Assembly: GCA_022447365.1 (NCBI GenBank) | Contig: JAKVBL010000011.1 | Coordinates: forward strand, 51,976 to 115,975 | Reading direction: 5' to 3' | Source of the DNA: Oleiphilaceae bacterium | Lineage (GTDB): Bacteria; Pseudomonadota; Gammaproteobacteria; Pseudomonadales; Oleiphilaceae | DNA: 64,000 nucleotides | Shown here: piece by piece, positions 43,861 to 52,529 of the stretch | How the letters are laid out: each line of letters begins with the position of its first letter | How positions within the stretch are numbered: the first letter of the stretch is position 1 | Notes under the pieces: model-generated | Told to the model about the DNA's origin: nothing | Databases searched by the model: none | Seen by the model: the letters and a program-made list of their open reading frames with translations, nothing else | Program-made: the position numbers and the translations under genes

Positions 43861-44778
43861 TCAAGAAATATCGTAACCTTGTCGTGGAAAGTGGACATGC
43901 AAAGTACCAAATTCTTGCGTCTCGCGTGCAAGAATAATGCGATCCTCCGACACCATTACAAGCTTGCCAGCAACAGGTACGCAACCATAGTCACTCGGAG
44001 CCACATTCACCATTTGACCAAGCTCAAATTCGTTATCGCTTGCTTCCGCTGGCAACGCACGTGGTGTTGAGCTTTTCGCGATAGAGAATGCGTCGTTTTG
44101 CGTAATCTCCTGTCGTGTTCCTTCACCCAACTGCGTAACCGCCGTGTACCAACGTGTTGTATTTGGTCCTGCTTTTAACTCAGAGCGGGATGCGCTCAAG
44201 TGCAACCAAATCGGATGATACACCGCAAAATCTGCAACCGAAGCTGACTCTCCGTTGATCCACTCATTAGAAGCAAGATGCTCTTCTAACTTTGAAAGCA
44301 GGCCCGCAATATACCCTTTTGCCCTCTCGTGCGAAGGTGGCTTGGTGGTTCCGCCTTTCATCATACCCGTACGATCTTTTACAAACTTGTATGTGCCCGT
44401 AAACCCAAATTCTTTAATCATTGTGCCGATCAGTTTAATCGGTGGTACAGCTGCAACCGCAGAAAAAAACACAGGGCCTTCCGCTTCGACCATTAATGCT
44501 TTAGCCGCATCACTCATATTTTCGGGTGATAAATCTGCATTACCAGTTAGGCAAGAAACTTCCTGAGCAATTAAGCAGGTATCGCAGAAAAGATCCGCAC
44601 CAATTTGCGCTACAGGAATACGTCGGTACCCGCCCGTTAATGGGTCTAGATTTGGGCGCGGAGGAATAGGTGGAGAGAGAAGCGATTGCCAAGAGGTATT
44701 CATCAAGCCAAACATTAGACGTATTTTTTCTGCATACGGGGACTTGTCATAGTGATGTAAAATAATCGACTCGCTCAT
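43861..44778 (-). CDS. Glutathione S-transferase family protein
   Basis: 305 residues. N-terminal thioredoxin-like GST fold with HHYDKSPYAEKIRLMFGLMN (Ser in the active-site position) and RRIPVAQIGADLFCDTCLIAQ; helical C-terminal domain with NGESASVADFAVYHPIWL. An extra C-terminal region of about 70 residues (EFELGQMVNVAPSDYG to the end) folds as a small beta domain not found in typical GSTs. Substrate unknown. Confidence 0.85.
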   Translation of the reverse strand: MSESIILHHYDKSPYAEKIRLMFGLMNTSWQSLLSPPIPPRPNLDPLTGGYRRIPVAQIGADLFCDTCLIAQEVSCLTGNADLSPENMSDAAKALMVEAEGPVFFSAVAAVPPIKLIGTMIKEFGFTGTYKFVKDRTGMMKGGTTKPPSHERAKGYIAGLLSKLEEHLASNEWINGESASVADFAVYHPIWLHLSASRSELKAGPNTTRWYTAVTQLGEGTRQEITQNDAFSIAKSSTPRALPAEASDNEFELGQMVNVAPSDYGCVPVAGKLVMVSEDRIILARETQEFGTLHVHFPRQGYDIS

Positions 44779-44952
44779 TTAATTTCTTCCTTAAGGTCGC
44801 ACATAGATGATGGTTATTTTTCGATTTATTTGATTACGTGTAACTCACGAGGGAATAGACTAACCTCGTAGAGGATTTTGGCATAGCCTTAATTTGCCAG
44901 ACCGGCCTATATTAAAACGTAAGATCCTGCCTCATAGATTTGAAAGTACTCA

Positions 44953-45651
44953 GTGAAAATCGGTAAACGCTTAAGTGCGATAAAACAGCATGCACGGCTG
45001 CATCACTATGACCATATATGGGATTGCTGCTGCGATCATGGTTTGTTAGGTATGTCTATAATAGACAGCAGTATTCAGGTGCATTTTGTAGATATCGTTC
45101 CAGATATTATCGAATCACTTCAAAACACATTAGAAAAACACTTCCCTATTAACGACAGGTCCGACAGGCATTGGACAACCCATTGTACCGACACGAAGCA
45201 ATTGCCACTCAAAAACTATGCAGATCAACGCCATCTTGTAGTGATTGCAGGCGTTGGAGGTGATCTAACTACAGAGCTGGTTGAACAACTAACACAAGCA
45301 AACAAAGGCCTATCGATCGACTTTCTTCTTTGCCCTGTGCGCCACTTGCTCGAGCTAAGAACGCGCTTGGCAGAACTCGAATTTAAGATGGTGAAAGAGT
45401 CGCTTGTTGAAGAGAATCGGCGTATTTATGAAGTGATGCTCATCAGCCAATCTGGACGCCATACCAGTGATTATCCAGCAATCAGTCATATCGGAGAGCA
45501 GATATGGCACTATGATTCAGAAGAAGAAAAACGGATCGCACTGAGGTACGCAAACCAAACGATCAATTACTATGAGAACAAGAATAAAAGCGCTCAAGCA
45601 GATGAACCGCTTAAGCACTTTAAACAGATCAAAACACGTTTGTGTTCGTGA
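44953..45651 (+). CDS. TrmK-like tRNA (adenine-N1) methyltransferase
   Basis: 232-residue class I methyltransferase of the TrmK/COG2384 family, which methylates A22 of tRNA in Gram-positives. Start LSAIKQHARL and IWDCCCDHGLLG (SAM motif I, Cys-rich), GVGGDLTTELVEQL, LLCPVRHLLELRTRL and EENRRIYEVM. GTG start. In gammaproteobacteria the exact tRNA target is not established to my knowledge. Confidence 0.85.
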   Translation: MKIGKRLSAIKQHARLHHYDHIWDCCCDHGLLGMSIIDSSIQVHFVDIVPDIIESLQNTLEKHFPINDRSDRHWTTHCTDTKQLPLKNYADQRHLVVIAGVGGDLTTELVEQLTQANKGLSIDFLLCPVRHLLELRTRLAELEFKMVKESLVEENRRIYEVMLISQSGRHTSDYPAISHIGEQIWHYDSEEEKRIALRYANQTINYYENKNKSAQADEPLKHFKQIKTRLCS

Positions 45652-45659
45652 CTAGGACA

Positions 45660-46850
45660 CTACTCCCATGCAGGAAATGGGTCTTCTAGCTCTGCCCAAA
45701 AGTCTTTGCCTTTTAACAGGTCATCTTCTGACAATAAGCAAGCATCTAAGGCATCAGTCATGGCCTGCTTATCTAAGCCTTGTCCGATGAACACGAGCTC
45801 TTGGCGCATATCACCAAATGGTTCTTCCCACATTTTTTCGATAGAAGCTAAATACTCTTCATCTTGCGGCCAGTTTTCTTTTGGCACAGCTTTCCAGAAC
45901 ATGCCCGCAAAACCATAACGCGCCATTCCGCCTGCTTGACTCCACTGTCCTGCAAACTGAGGTCGGGTCGCCAACCAGAAGAAACCTTTGGAACGAATTA
46001 AGTTTCCATACTGTTGAGTGTGGTGCAGAAAGTCGAAAAATTTCTTTGGATGAAAGGGTCTTCGAGCTTCATAGCTAAAACTACTAATGCCGTATTCTTC
46101 TGTCTCTGGAACATGCTCGCCGCGCATTTCTTTCAACCAACCGGGCGCCTGCTGTGCGCGCTCGAAGTCGAACAAGTTGGTATCAAGCACTTCGTTAATA
46201 TCGACGTTGCCATGTGCGATCGGAATAATTTTCGCCTCGGTATTCAGGGACTTAAGAATCGCCCTTAAACGCTCCATATCCTTTTCTTCTACCAAATCCG
46301 TTTTGCTAATCAATAGCACGTCGGCAAATTCGATTTGATCAATCAACAAATCGGTTACGCTGCGCTCATCTTCTTCGCCAAGATGTTCGCCCGTTTCTTG
46401 TAAGGATCTTGCTTCGTCATAATCATTTAAGAAGTTCAGCGCATCCACAACCGTTACCATGGTATCCAGCTTGGCAACATCAGACAGTGAAACGCCATCT
46501 TCATCGGCAAAAGTGAAGGTCTCTGCAACGGGTAGCGGTTCTGAAATACCCGTTGATTCGATCACCAGATAATCAAAGCGCCCTTCTTTCGCTAGGTTAT
46601 TCACTTCAACAAGAAGGTCTTCGCGCAAGGTACAACAGATACAGCCATTGCTCATTTCGACCAGTTTTTCTTCTTGATGACTTAGACTCACCTCATTTTG
46701 CACCATCGATGCATCGATGTTGATTTCACTCATATCATTCACGATCACCGCGACACGCTTGCCCTCGCGATTGTTCAGTATATGACTTAAAACAGTGGTT
46801 TTTCCTGCACCTAGAAAACCAGACAGGACGGTTACGGGTAATCGATTCAT
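45660..46850 (-). CDS. COG0523 zinc metallochaperone GTPase (ZigA/YeiR-like)
   Basis: G3E GTPase that delivers zinc to client enzymes when zinc is scarce. Walker [10 protein letters not shown] at residues 11-19, metal motif CICC (C70, C72, C73), [11 protein letters not shown], NKxD-type SKTD, and the C-terminal CobW domain ([36 protein letters not shown]). 396 residues. A perfect Zur-box-like palindrome lies 33-50 bp upstream of ATG, which supports the zinc subgroup. Confidence 0.93.
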   Translation of the reverse strand: MNRLPVTVLSGFLGAGKTTVLSHILNNREGKRVAVIVNDMSEINIDASMVQNEVSLSHQEEKLVEMSNGCICCTLREDLLVEVNNLAKEGRFDYLVIESTGISEPLPVAETFTFADEDGVSLSDVAKLDTMVTVVDALNFLNDYDEARSLQETGEHLGEEDERSVTDLLIDQIEFADVLLISKTDLVEEKDMERLRAILKSLNTEAKIIPIAHGNVDINEVLDTNLFDFERAQQAPGWLKEMRGEHVPETEEYGISSFSYEARRPFHPKKFFDFLHHTQQYGNLIRSKGFFWLATRPQFAGQWSQAGGMARYGFAGMFWKAVPKENWPQDEEYLASIEKMWEEPFGDMRQELVFIGQGLDKQAMTDALDACLLSEDDLLKGKDFWAELEDPFPAWE

Positions 46851-46882
46851 CAGTATCTCATTGCTTAATTAACGGTCGTACA

Positions 46883-46900
46883 GATATGTTACAACATATC
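46883..46900. promoter_or_regulatory. Putative Zur box 1
   Basis: GATATGTTACAACATATC: perfect 8-bp arms around AC. Same motif as at 50558 (15/18) and 54162 (16/18). Upstream of the COG0523 gene. Confidence 0.88.
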
Positions 46901-46953
46901 ATTTATTTCAAAAAGAAGATGTGAATACAAAAAAAATTGATAATCAGACATAA

Positions 46954-46977
46954 AAAAAGGCCCAGAAGGGCCTTTTT
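46954..46977 (-). terminator. Terminator of the hisI-to-SEC-C operon
   Basis: 10-bp stem AAAAAGGCCC/GGGCCTTTTT with AGAA loop, 12 bp after the SEC-C stop. It separates that operon from the COG0523 promoter. Confidence 0.9.
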
Positions 46978-46988
46978 CAAACTGACGG

Positions 46989-47162
46989 TTAAGCACCGCA
47001 ACACTTTTTAAATTTCTTACCACTTCCACAAATGCATGGCTCATTTCGGCCGATCTTTGGCGCACTTCGAGTCACTGGGGTTTCTGGCCCACAACAACTA
47101 GAATTGCTGCAGCAGCTATCCTGCTCCTCAGCATTCGACACAGTGTTTGTTAAATTCGTCAT
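46989..47162 (-). CDS. SEC-C motif zinc-binding small protein
   Basis: 57 residues: [14 protein letters not shown], a cysteine group CCSNSSCCG, then [19 protein letters not shown], a full SEC-C motif (CxC...CC), known from the SecA tail as a zinc finger. Start ATG 47162, 27 bp after the SnoaL-like gene. Last gene of the Zur-boxed operon; could store, sense or present zinc. Confidence 0.85.
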   Translation of the reverse strand: MTNLTNTVSNAEEQDSCCSNSSCCGPETPVTRSAPKIGRNEPCICGSGKKFKKCCGA

Positions 47163-47188
47163 AAATACTATTACCTGAGGCTAATACT

Positions 47189-47554
47189 CTATTCTGGGAA
47201 ACGCGACGAATGATGCTCAATTATCTTCCAATTTTCACCATCCCAGTGATAAACAAAAGTAAATCGTGCACTTACGAGAGTCTCTTCTTCAAACTCGAAA
47301 GTATAAACACCAGAATTAATGGCAATTTCTCCGAATCGACGCGAATCAGCTTCTACAATTCTACCTTGAGGCCTTAGCTTTAGAAACTGCGAAAAGTAAT
47401 CTTTTATCTCTTGAGGACTCCTACAAACTTGATTTGACAACGTAGGCAACAAAATAGCGCTTTGGGAATATAGAGCAACCACTCTTTCTGCATCTTGAGT
47501 CTTTAGTGCCGCATTCCACTCATTAAAGAGAGCATCTGTATCTAGGCTTTTCAT
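47189..47554 (-). CDS. SnoaL-like / CaMKII-association-domain protein
   Basis: 121-residue cone-shaped alpha/beta barrel of the NTF2/DUF4440 (SgcJ/EcaC) type: FNEWNAALKTQDAERVVALYSQSAILLPTLS at the start and FTFVYHWDGENWKIIEHHSSRFPE at the end. Function unknown. It sits in the putative zinc-starvation operon between orf75 and the SEC-C gene. The terminal EHHSSRFPE His pair is a candidate metal site (inference). Confidence 0.75.
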   Translation of the reverse strand: MKSLDTDALFNEWNAALKTQDAERVVALYSQSAILLPTLSNQVCRSPQEIKDYFSQFLKLRPQGRIVEADSRRFGEIAINSGVYTFEFEEETLVSARFTFVYHWDGENWKIIEHHSSRFPE

Positions 47555-47577
47555 ACTTACCTTCCTTAAGCTTTAAA

Positions 47578-47805
47578 TCATGAATTCGTCTGCAGCGCTG
47601 TTTTCGCTTGCGAAAACCATACAAGCACTTGATTAAGATATCTTTCACCATACAAGTCTAAGAATTGCTTTGTCTTAAAGTCTCGTATGTCCTGCAAAGC
47701 AGTGACTCTCTCTTCAATAAACTCTATAGACAGCGGGATGCCGCACTCCACCGTAATGCAATGCTTCCATTGTTCGTAATTTCTTGGGATCACATCTTCC
47801 ATCAT
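47578..47805 (-). CDS. Conserved small protein of the zinc operon (75 aa)
   Basis: 75 residues, no signal. Features: IPRNYEQWKHCITVECGIPL with two cysteines and a His, FIEERVTALQD and YGERYLNQVLVWFSQA. AGGAA precedes the tandem ATG. No named family recognised. Between folE2 (32 bp) and the SnoaL-like gene (23 bp), so transcribed with them; the Cys/His pair hints at metal or nucleic-acid work, unproven. Confidence 0.7.
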   Translation of the reverse strand: MMEDVIPRNYEQWKHCITVECGIPLSIEFIEERVTALQDIRDFKTKQFLDLYGERYLNQVLVWFSQAKTALQTNS

Positions 47806-47837
47806 TCTCTATTTCCTCGTTTTTCTTGGGGCGCTTT

Positions 47838-48746
47838 TCATTCGCTAAATTTATAATCGATCGCTACAGCATTGTGTGCATGCAAGCTTTCTTGATGTTC
47901 AACCTTGAACCAATAATCCGCCACGCCATTCATATGCTCTAAGCTGTCTTTTAAGCGTCTCGCTGCGTCCTCACAAAACATCAAGTTATCTGCATTAAGT
48001 TTGGCAAATGCCTGCTCGTCTTGACGTTTGACCGCCGTTTGAACAGGCGTACCAATCGCTTTTTCAACATCAAAAATTAGCTCATCAAACTCGAACCATT
48101 CATTGGGAGCTAAGGTCAATTTAATGTACGCGTAAGAACGCTGACTATGTGGTGTTGCTACCGAACCTGCCTCTTGAAGTATCCATTGAAGGATCTGATC
48201 TTTTGGAATCGACTCTTCACCAAAGCGCTGATCAAACGCTTCGCTATAAAGCTGTCTAGACAATGATGCGGAACAGGGACAAGTACTCGAATAAGGCACT
48301 TCCACATCCACCTGTGTGCTAAATTCGTTGTCACGCAAAACTGACTCAATGCGAATCGGGTAACGCTGAAACCCTTGTTCACCGCTCAGCATTGCTGGCT
48401 TGTTAAGCACTAAATCAAATGACAAAGCAAGTTTCGCATTCTTACTAATACCTTCCTGAGATCGCTGCATTTGCGACAACAATGCCTGAAGCGTTTCTAG
48501 CGTGAGCGTTTGATTACCTAAATCGCGATTTAAGGCTAAGTGCAAGCGCGACATATGGATACCTTTTGCCTCAGCCGCATCAAGACTGACATATAAGTCG
48601 GCACTGGCACTCACCTGAAGCAAAGCGCCCTGCGCTCTCACAAACAAAGGTATTGCTATCGCTTCCATCCCTACCCATCGTAATGTCGCGGCGCGCTCTA
48701 CTTTTGCATTCGACGCAACATCAGGTAACTGCTTTTGGGAACTCAT
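47838..48746 (-). CDS. folE2: GTP cyclohydrolase FolE2 (type IB)
   Basis: Zinc-independent GTP cyclohydrolase making dihydroneopterin triphosphate; replaces FolE when zinc is short. Family marks: GIHMSRLH at residues 62-69, active-site YSSTCPCS with C156/C158, and HSQRSYAYIKL. 302 residues. It starts 7 bp after the dihydroorotase stop in the operon led by hisI, behind a Zur-like box. The zinc-dependent folE is at 2.3 kb. Confidence 0.95.
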   Translation of the reverse strand: MSSQKQLPDVASNAKVERAATLRWVGMEAIAIPLFVRAQGALLQVSASADLYVSLDAAEAKGIHMSRLHLALNRDLGNQTLTLETLQALLSQMQRSQEGISKNAKLALSFDLVLNKPAMLSGEQGFQRYPIRIESVLRDNEFSTQVDVEVPYSSTCPCSASLSRQLYSEAFDQRFGEESIPKDQILQWILQEAGSVATPHSQRSYAYIKLTLAPNEWFEFDELIFDVEKAIGTPVQTAVKRQDEQAFAKLNADNLMFCEDAARRLKDSLEHMNGVADYWFKVEHQESLHAHNAVAIDYKFSE

Positions 48747-48753
48747 AAATCTC

Positions 48754-50091
48754 CTAATTTGGACGATTAAATATCAAGGCTGAAGCCGTGTGGGTATCAA
48801 TCACTTGATCGCTATCAAACACAAGATTTCCATTGACCCAAGTTGACTGGATTCGTGATGAGAATGTTGTCCCATCAAATGGTGTCCACTGACAACGGTA
48901 CAACACATTGTCATGACTAACTGGCGTAACTTGGTTAGGAGACACCAGCACTAGATCCGCAAAATAGCCTTCTCGGATAAAACCTCTTTCTTGCACGCCA
49001 TATCGAATGGCAGGATTATGCGCAGCTTTTTGCACGACCTGTTCAATTGATAAACGATCGTTTCTAACATGCTCAATTAAACTCAGCAGTGCATGCTGAA
49101 CCAATGGCAGGCCCGCAGGCGCTTGCATATAAGGTACGTTTTTTTCATCAAAGGTATGCGGCGCATGATCGGTTGCAATAATATCAATCACATCATCACG
49201 CAAAGCCCGCAATATGGCGTTTCGATCACTAGCCTTCTTAATTGCTGGATTACACTTTATTAGGTTACCTTTCTGGGCATAATCCTCTTCGCTAAACCAA
49301 AGATGATGAACGCAAGCCTCGGCAGTAATGTGTTTCGTTTCGACTGGGCCTGACGCAAAGAGACTAAGCTCTTTCTCTGTTGTGATATGCAAAACATTTA
49401 ACTGCGAGCCAAACTTCTTCGCCAATCCAACGGCATAAGATGAAGAGGCATAACAGGCTTCATCATCTCTAATAATTGGATGGTCATGAATCGTAATTTC
49501 ACGCCCCAAATCTTCGATTCTCTTTAGGTTTCGATCCATGACAGGCCCTCTTTCGCAATGCGTGGCGATAAGCACGGGGCATTCACGAAAAATAGCATCT
49601 AATGCATTTTGATCCTCAACAAGTAAGCTACCTGTCGATGCCCCCATAAACACCTTAACGCCACAGGTGGTCTTGGGGTCTACACGTTTAATTTGCTCTA
49701 AGTTGTCTTCGGTCGCACCTAGATAAAAGGAGTAATTAGCGAGCGAGTTTCTCATTGCAATATCATGCTTGTCTTGCAAGGCCTCTATGGTCGTAGTGGC
49801 CGGGCTAACATTCGGCATTTCCATGTAGCTTGTAATACCGCCCGCCACAGCGGCTCGTGATTCAGTTTTAATACTTCCCTTATGCGTTAAACCCGGCTCA
49901 CGAAAATGAACTTGATCATCGATCATTCCCGGCAAAAGCCAGAAGCCATGCGCATCTATGACTTTGTCATTATTCGAAGCAGTCAGGTTGCTTGAAATGG
50001 CCGCTATGCGATCATCTTTAATACGCACATCAAGCTCTTCAGCTTTCCCTTCATTTACCACCAAGGCATTCTTAATGAGTGTTGTGGTCAT
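48754..50091 (-). CDS. pyrC: Dihydroorotase (Zur-operon paralogue type)
   Basis: Amidohydrolase closing carbamoyl-aspartate to dihydroorotate in pyrimidine synthesis. 445 residues from ATG 50091. Metal motifs: GMIDDQVHFREPG (DxHxRxPG), the GVKVFMGAS carboxylated-Lys region, ATHCERGP, VLHITT, and ATDHAPHTFDEK. COG0523/Zur clusters often carry such extra pyrC copies (Haas-type comparative genomics); presumably it keeps pyrimidine synthesis going in low zinc. Overlaps hisI by 4 bp. Confidence 0.9.
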   Translation of the reverse strand: MTTTLIKNALVVNEGKAEELDVRIKDDRIAAISSNLTASNNDKVIDAHGFWLLPGMIDDQVHFREPGLTHKGSIKTESRAAVAGGITSYMEMPNVSPATTTIEALQDKHDIAMRNSLANYSFYLGATEDNLEQIKRVDPKTTCGVKVFMGASTGSLLVEDQNALDAIFRECPVLIATHCERGPVMDRNLKRIEDLGREITIHDHPIIRDDEACYASSSYAVGLAKKFGSQLNVLHITTEKELSLFASGPVETKHITAEACVHHLWFSEEDYAQKGNLIKCNPAIKKASDRNAILRALRDDVIDIIATDHAPHTFDEKNVPYMQAPAGLPLVQHALLSLIEHVRNDRLSIEQVVQKAAHNPAIRYGVQERGFIREGYFADLVLVSPNQVTPVSHDNVLYRCQWTPFDGTTFSSRIQSTWVNGNLVFDSDQVIDTHTASALIFNRPN

Positions 50092-50513
50092 GATTGATAA
50101 CCATCTCCTATTACATGTACAACTTGCGATTCTTGATCGGCTTTTAAGTAAAAACAGTGGGGTCTGAGAGTGTGACAAGCAGGCCCAACTTGCTCAGCAA
50201 TACATAAAATGCTGTCGCCATCGCAGTCAAAATACATTTCACACAGTGCTTGGGTATGTCCGCTCGACTCCCCTTTTACCCAAAATGATTGTCGACTGCG
50301 CGACCAGTATGTGACCTTCCGCGTCTCAAGCGTTTTTTCAATCGCCTCTTTGTTCATCCAGGCCATCATCAATACATTTTTTGTTGATGCATCTTGAGTG
50401 ATCACCGGTACTAAACCGTCTTCGTTGAAAGCTAGATTCTCTAGCACAGCCTTCAGTTCAACTTTATCGCCATCTCTTTTGTGCTCTAGGCTTCCAAAGA
50501 ATTTTTGATACAT
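50088..50513 (-). CDS. hisI: Phosphoribosyl-AMP cyclohydrolase (stand-alone HisI paralogue)
   Basis: 141-residue PRA-cyclohydrolase of histidine synthesis. Visible: VLMMAWMNKEAIEKTLET, VTYWSRSRQSFWVKGESSGHTQ, the DCDGDSIL Mg/Zn site and GPACHTLRPHCFY. The last motif departs from the usual ACHTGxxSCF (Leu and Pro-His replace Gly and Ser), while the metal cysteines remain. Lone hisI copies are regular members of Zur/COG0523 clusters. First gene after the Zur box at 50558. Confidence 0.88.
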   Translation of the reverse strand: MYQKFFGSLEHKRDGDKVELKAVLENLAFNEDGLVPVITQDASTKNVLMMAWMNKEAIEKTLETRKVTYWSRSRQSFWVKGESSGHTQALCEMYFDCDGDSILCIAEQVGPACHTLRPHCFYLKADQESQVVHVIGDGYQS

Positions 50514-50557
50514 AAACGTCTAATCATCTCTTAATTCTATAATTCAAACTCAAAAAC

Positions 50558-50575
50558 GTTATGATATAACATATC
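50558..50575. promoter_or_regulatory. Putative Zur box 2
   Basis: GTTATGATATAACATATC, 15 of 18 identical to the perfect palindrome at 46883, 45 bp before the hisI ATG. Confidence 0.82.
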
Positions 50576-50590
50576 ATTTAGTTCTCAATA

Positions 50591-50608
50591 AAAAAGGCTC
50601 ACTGAGCC
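50591..50608 (-). terminator. Terminator of the znuCB-DUF1826-nicO transcript
   Basis: GGCTC/GAGCC stem with ACT loop; on the minus strand the stem is followed by T6. 27 bp past the nicO stop. Confidence 0.75.
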
Positions 50609-50634
50609 GTTAAATCGTACCGATAGATATCGAT

Positions 50635-51762
50635 CTAGAACAATGGATGAGCCGCCTGCACAACCGTTGCAGCTTGATACAGCTCCCAACCTAGAACAGC
50701 GAGTACAATGCCCCCAAAAATACGAACATAATGTGCAAACCGTGAGTGAGAATGCGTTTCTACTAATCCAGACTCACCGATAAATCGTTCGATCCATCCT
50801 CTAGCATATACTGCGATAACAGCGAGAATACTCACAGACAAACCTGTTCCTAAACCCATCATTAAAGTAGCGGTGACACCGTAACCGTACACACCGACTA
50901 AGTGCGCATAAATAAGCACTAAAATTGCCCCCGAGCATGGCCTAAACCCCATCGATAAAATCAGTAAAAACGTTTGCCACGGAGTCTGTTTTGTTTCAGG
51001 AACGTAAGCATGATTGCAGCCACAAGATGAACCGTGATCATGAGAATGATGATTGTGAGAATGTTCATGCGAATGGTGCCCATGTGAGTGATCATGATGG
51101 TGAGTATGCGAGTGGTCGTGATGATGAGCATGATTGTGAGTATGCGAGTGATCGAGATCATTATGGCTGACTTCATGCTCGTCGCTATGCCTTTCTGTCT
51201 CGCTAAACAAGCGACCAAAAGACCAGCTACCAAGACGTTTAGTTTTCATAATGCGACGCAATCCCGTCAACACTAAAACTAAACCCAACATCATCACTAG
51301 CACATAGCTCACAAGTGATACTTTTTCGCCATACTGAGTCACTTCAGAGAACTTAAGCTCAAGGATTTGCGATAAAAGTGAAACAAGAACAATAGCAACC
51401 AAGGCCTGCATAAGCGCCGCAGTAAAGGAGATAAATATTCCACTTCGAATATTGTCTTTATTGGTTCCCAAATAAGTCACAATAACAGCCTTGCCATGCC
51501 CGGGACCGATAGCATGAAAAATACCGTAAGCAAAACTCACGATCACTAGCATCATTCCATAGGAAGAGGCATTCGTCGCGACAGCGGTGATATGCTCCGT
51601 TAACAGAGAATGGAAATACTTCTGCCAAGTAACACTGTGAAGAACAAACTCATCCCACAAGGTGAATAAAGATACGATGAGAACCGCACAAAGTACTCCC
51701 GTCAAATACTTCCAGACCGAGAATCTACTTTGTGTAAGTCCTTTTATATTTTGATGATTCAT
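50635..51762 (-). CDS. NicO/RcnA-type metal transporter with His-rich loop
   Basis: About 375 residues, inner membrane, six to seven helices. HAIGPGHGKAVIVTYLG near residues 86-102 and MGFRPCSGAILVLIYA are the two NicO-family motifs. Between them a cytoplasmic or periplasmic loop of about 70 residues is packed with histidines (HNHAHHHDHSHTHHHDHSHG). Classical relatives move Ni/Co; in this zinc cluster zinc is likely. ATG 51762 with a GTGAGA site; the longer frame lacks support. Confidence 0.85.
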   Translation of the reverse strand: MNHQNIKGLTQSRFSVWKYLTGVLCAVLIVSLFTLWDEFVLHSVTWQKYFHSLLTEHITAVATNASSYGMMLVIVSFAYGIFHAIGPGHGKAVIVTYLGTNKDNIRSGIFISFTAALMQALVAIVLVSLLSQILELKFSEVTQYGEKVSLVSYVLVMMLGLVLVLTGLRRIMKTKRLGSWSFGRLFSETERHSDEHEVSHNDLDHSHTHNHAHHHDHSHTHHHDHSHGHHSHEHSHNHHSHDHGSSCGCNHAYVPETKQTPWQTFLLILSMGFRPCSGAILVLIYAHLVGVYGYGVTATLMMGLGTGLSVSILAVIAVYARGWIERFIGESGLVETHSHSRFAHYVRIFGGIVLAVLGWELYQAATVVQAAHPLF

Positions 51763-51871
51763 AAAGATCTCACGAACAACTAACAATTTGGTTTGAAGAG
51801 ACTCGCTGATGGATATAGCTCCCCCACTCACCGAGCAAGATATGCTCATTGCATGTTAAGAGAATTGTGCC

Positions 51872-52525
51872 TTAACCGATAAAGTCGAGGGTCAACAACA
51901 AACGCTTTTCGTTTACTCCGACGTTTGGGGATCGATGAACTAAACCCGCGCCTTCGTTGCCAATCCACTTATCTCCCTTAAGGAGCGCAATATCACCAAC
52001 CGTCAAGGATCGAATATCTTGACGAGATGAGTAAATCCCAGACTCAGAATCTGAAAGGCCATTATTCCCTGCCCCAAGTTTTGAGCGATCAACATCGTCA
52101 TGCTTAAGCCATTCAGTTGCAAGTCCCTGATAGGTAGTCACTAAACGACATGGCACTTTATCAGTATGAAAACGCGGACACATAGCGCGATCTAATTTGG
52201 TCAAACGCAAACCAACGCGTGTTTGCTCAAACAAGCAGCAAAACATATCAACGACGTGGGAAAGATCATCGACCAATGGCGCTACATTTTCGTAGTGATC
52301 GAGTTTCAGATTTAAGCGATCTTTTACGTTCTCTGGCGTCACATCATCTTCAACACGAATGAATTCAGCCTGATCAAGCAGAGATGCAATTGAATCACGT
52401 AATCCTGATGAGAGATCTCGTTTCCAGACGGCGATATTAACGTCGTCTTTGTAGATATCTGCCAAAGTATGAATGTCATTTGATTCAGCTAATTTTCGCT
52501 GAATCTCGTCCACCATCGCTTCCAT
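51872..52525 (-). CDS. DUF1826 family protein
   Basis: About 217 residues of the DUF1826 family, found repeatedly in Zur-linked clusters. Conserved block MCPRFHTDKVPCRLVTTYQGLATEWL with two cysteines and His, and later HRSPNVGVNEKRLLLTLDF, giving a cupin-like H...H pattern. Function unknown; intracellular zinc handling is inferred from place. Start ATG 52525, just after znuB. Confidence 0.75.
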   Translation of the reverse strand: MEAMVDEIQRKLAESNDIHTLADIYKDDVNIAVWKRDLSSGLRDSIASLLDQAEFIRVEDDVTPENVKDRLNLKLDHYENVAPLVDDLSHVVDMFCCLFEQTRVGLRLTKLDRAMCPRFHTDKVPCRLVTTYQGLATEWLKHDDVDRSKLGAGNNGLSDSESGIYSSRQDIRSLTVGDIALLKGDKWIGNEGAGLVHRSPNVGVNEKRLLLTLDFIG

Positions 52526-52529
52526 ATAA

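Noticed and set aside
50961..51276. Met/Ile-rich and Met/Val-rich frames over the nicO His loop
   Set aside because: Shadow frames of the histidine codons (CAT/CAC) of the NicO loop.
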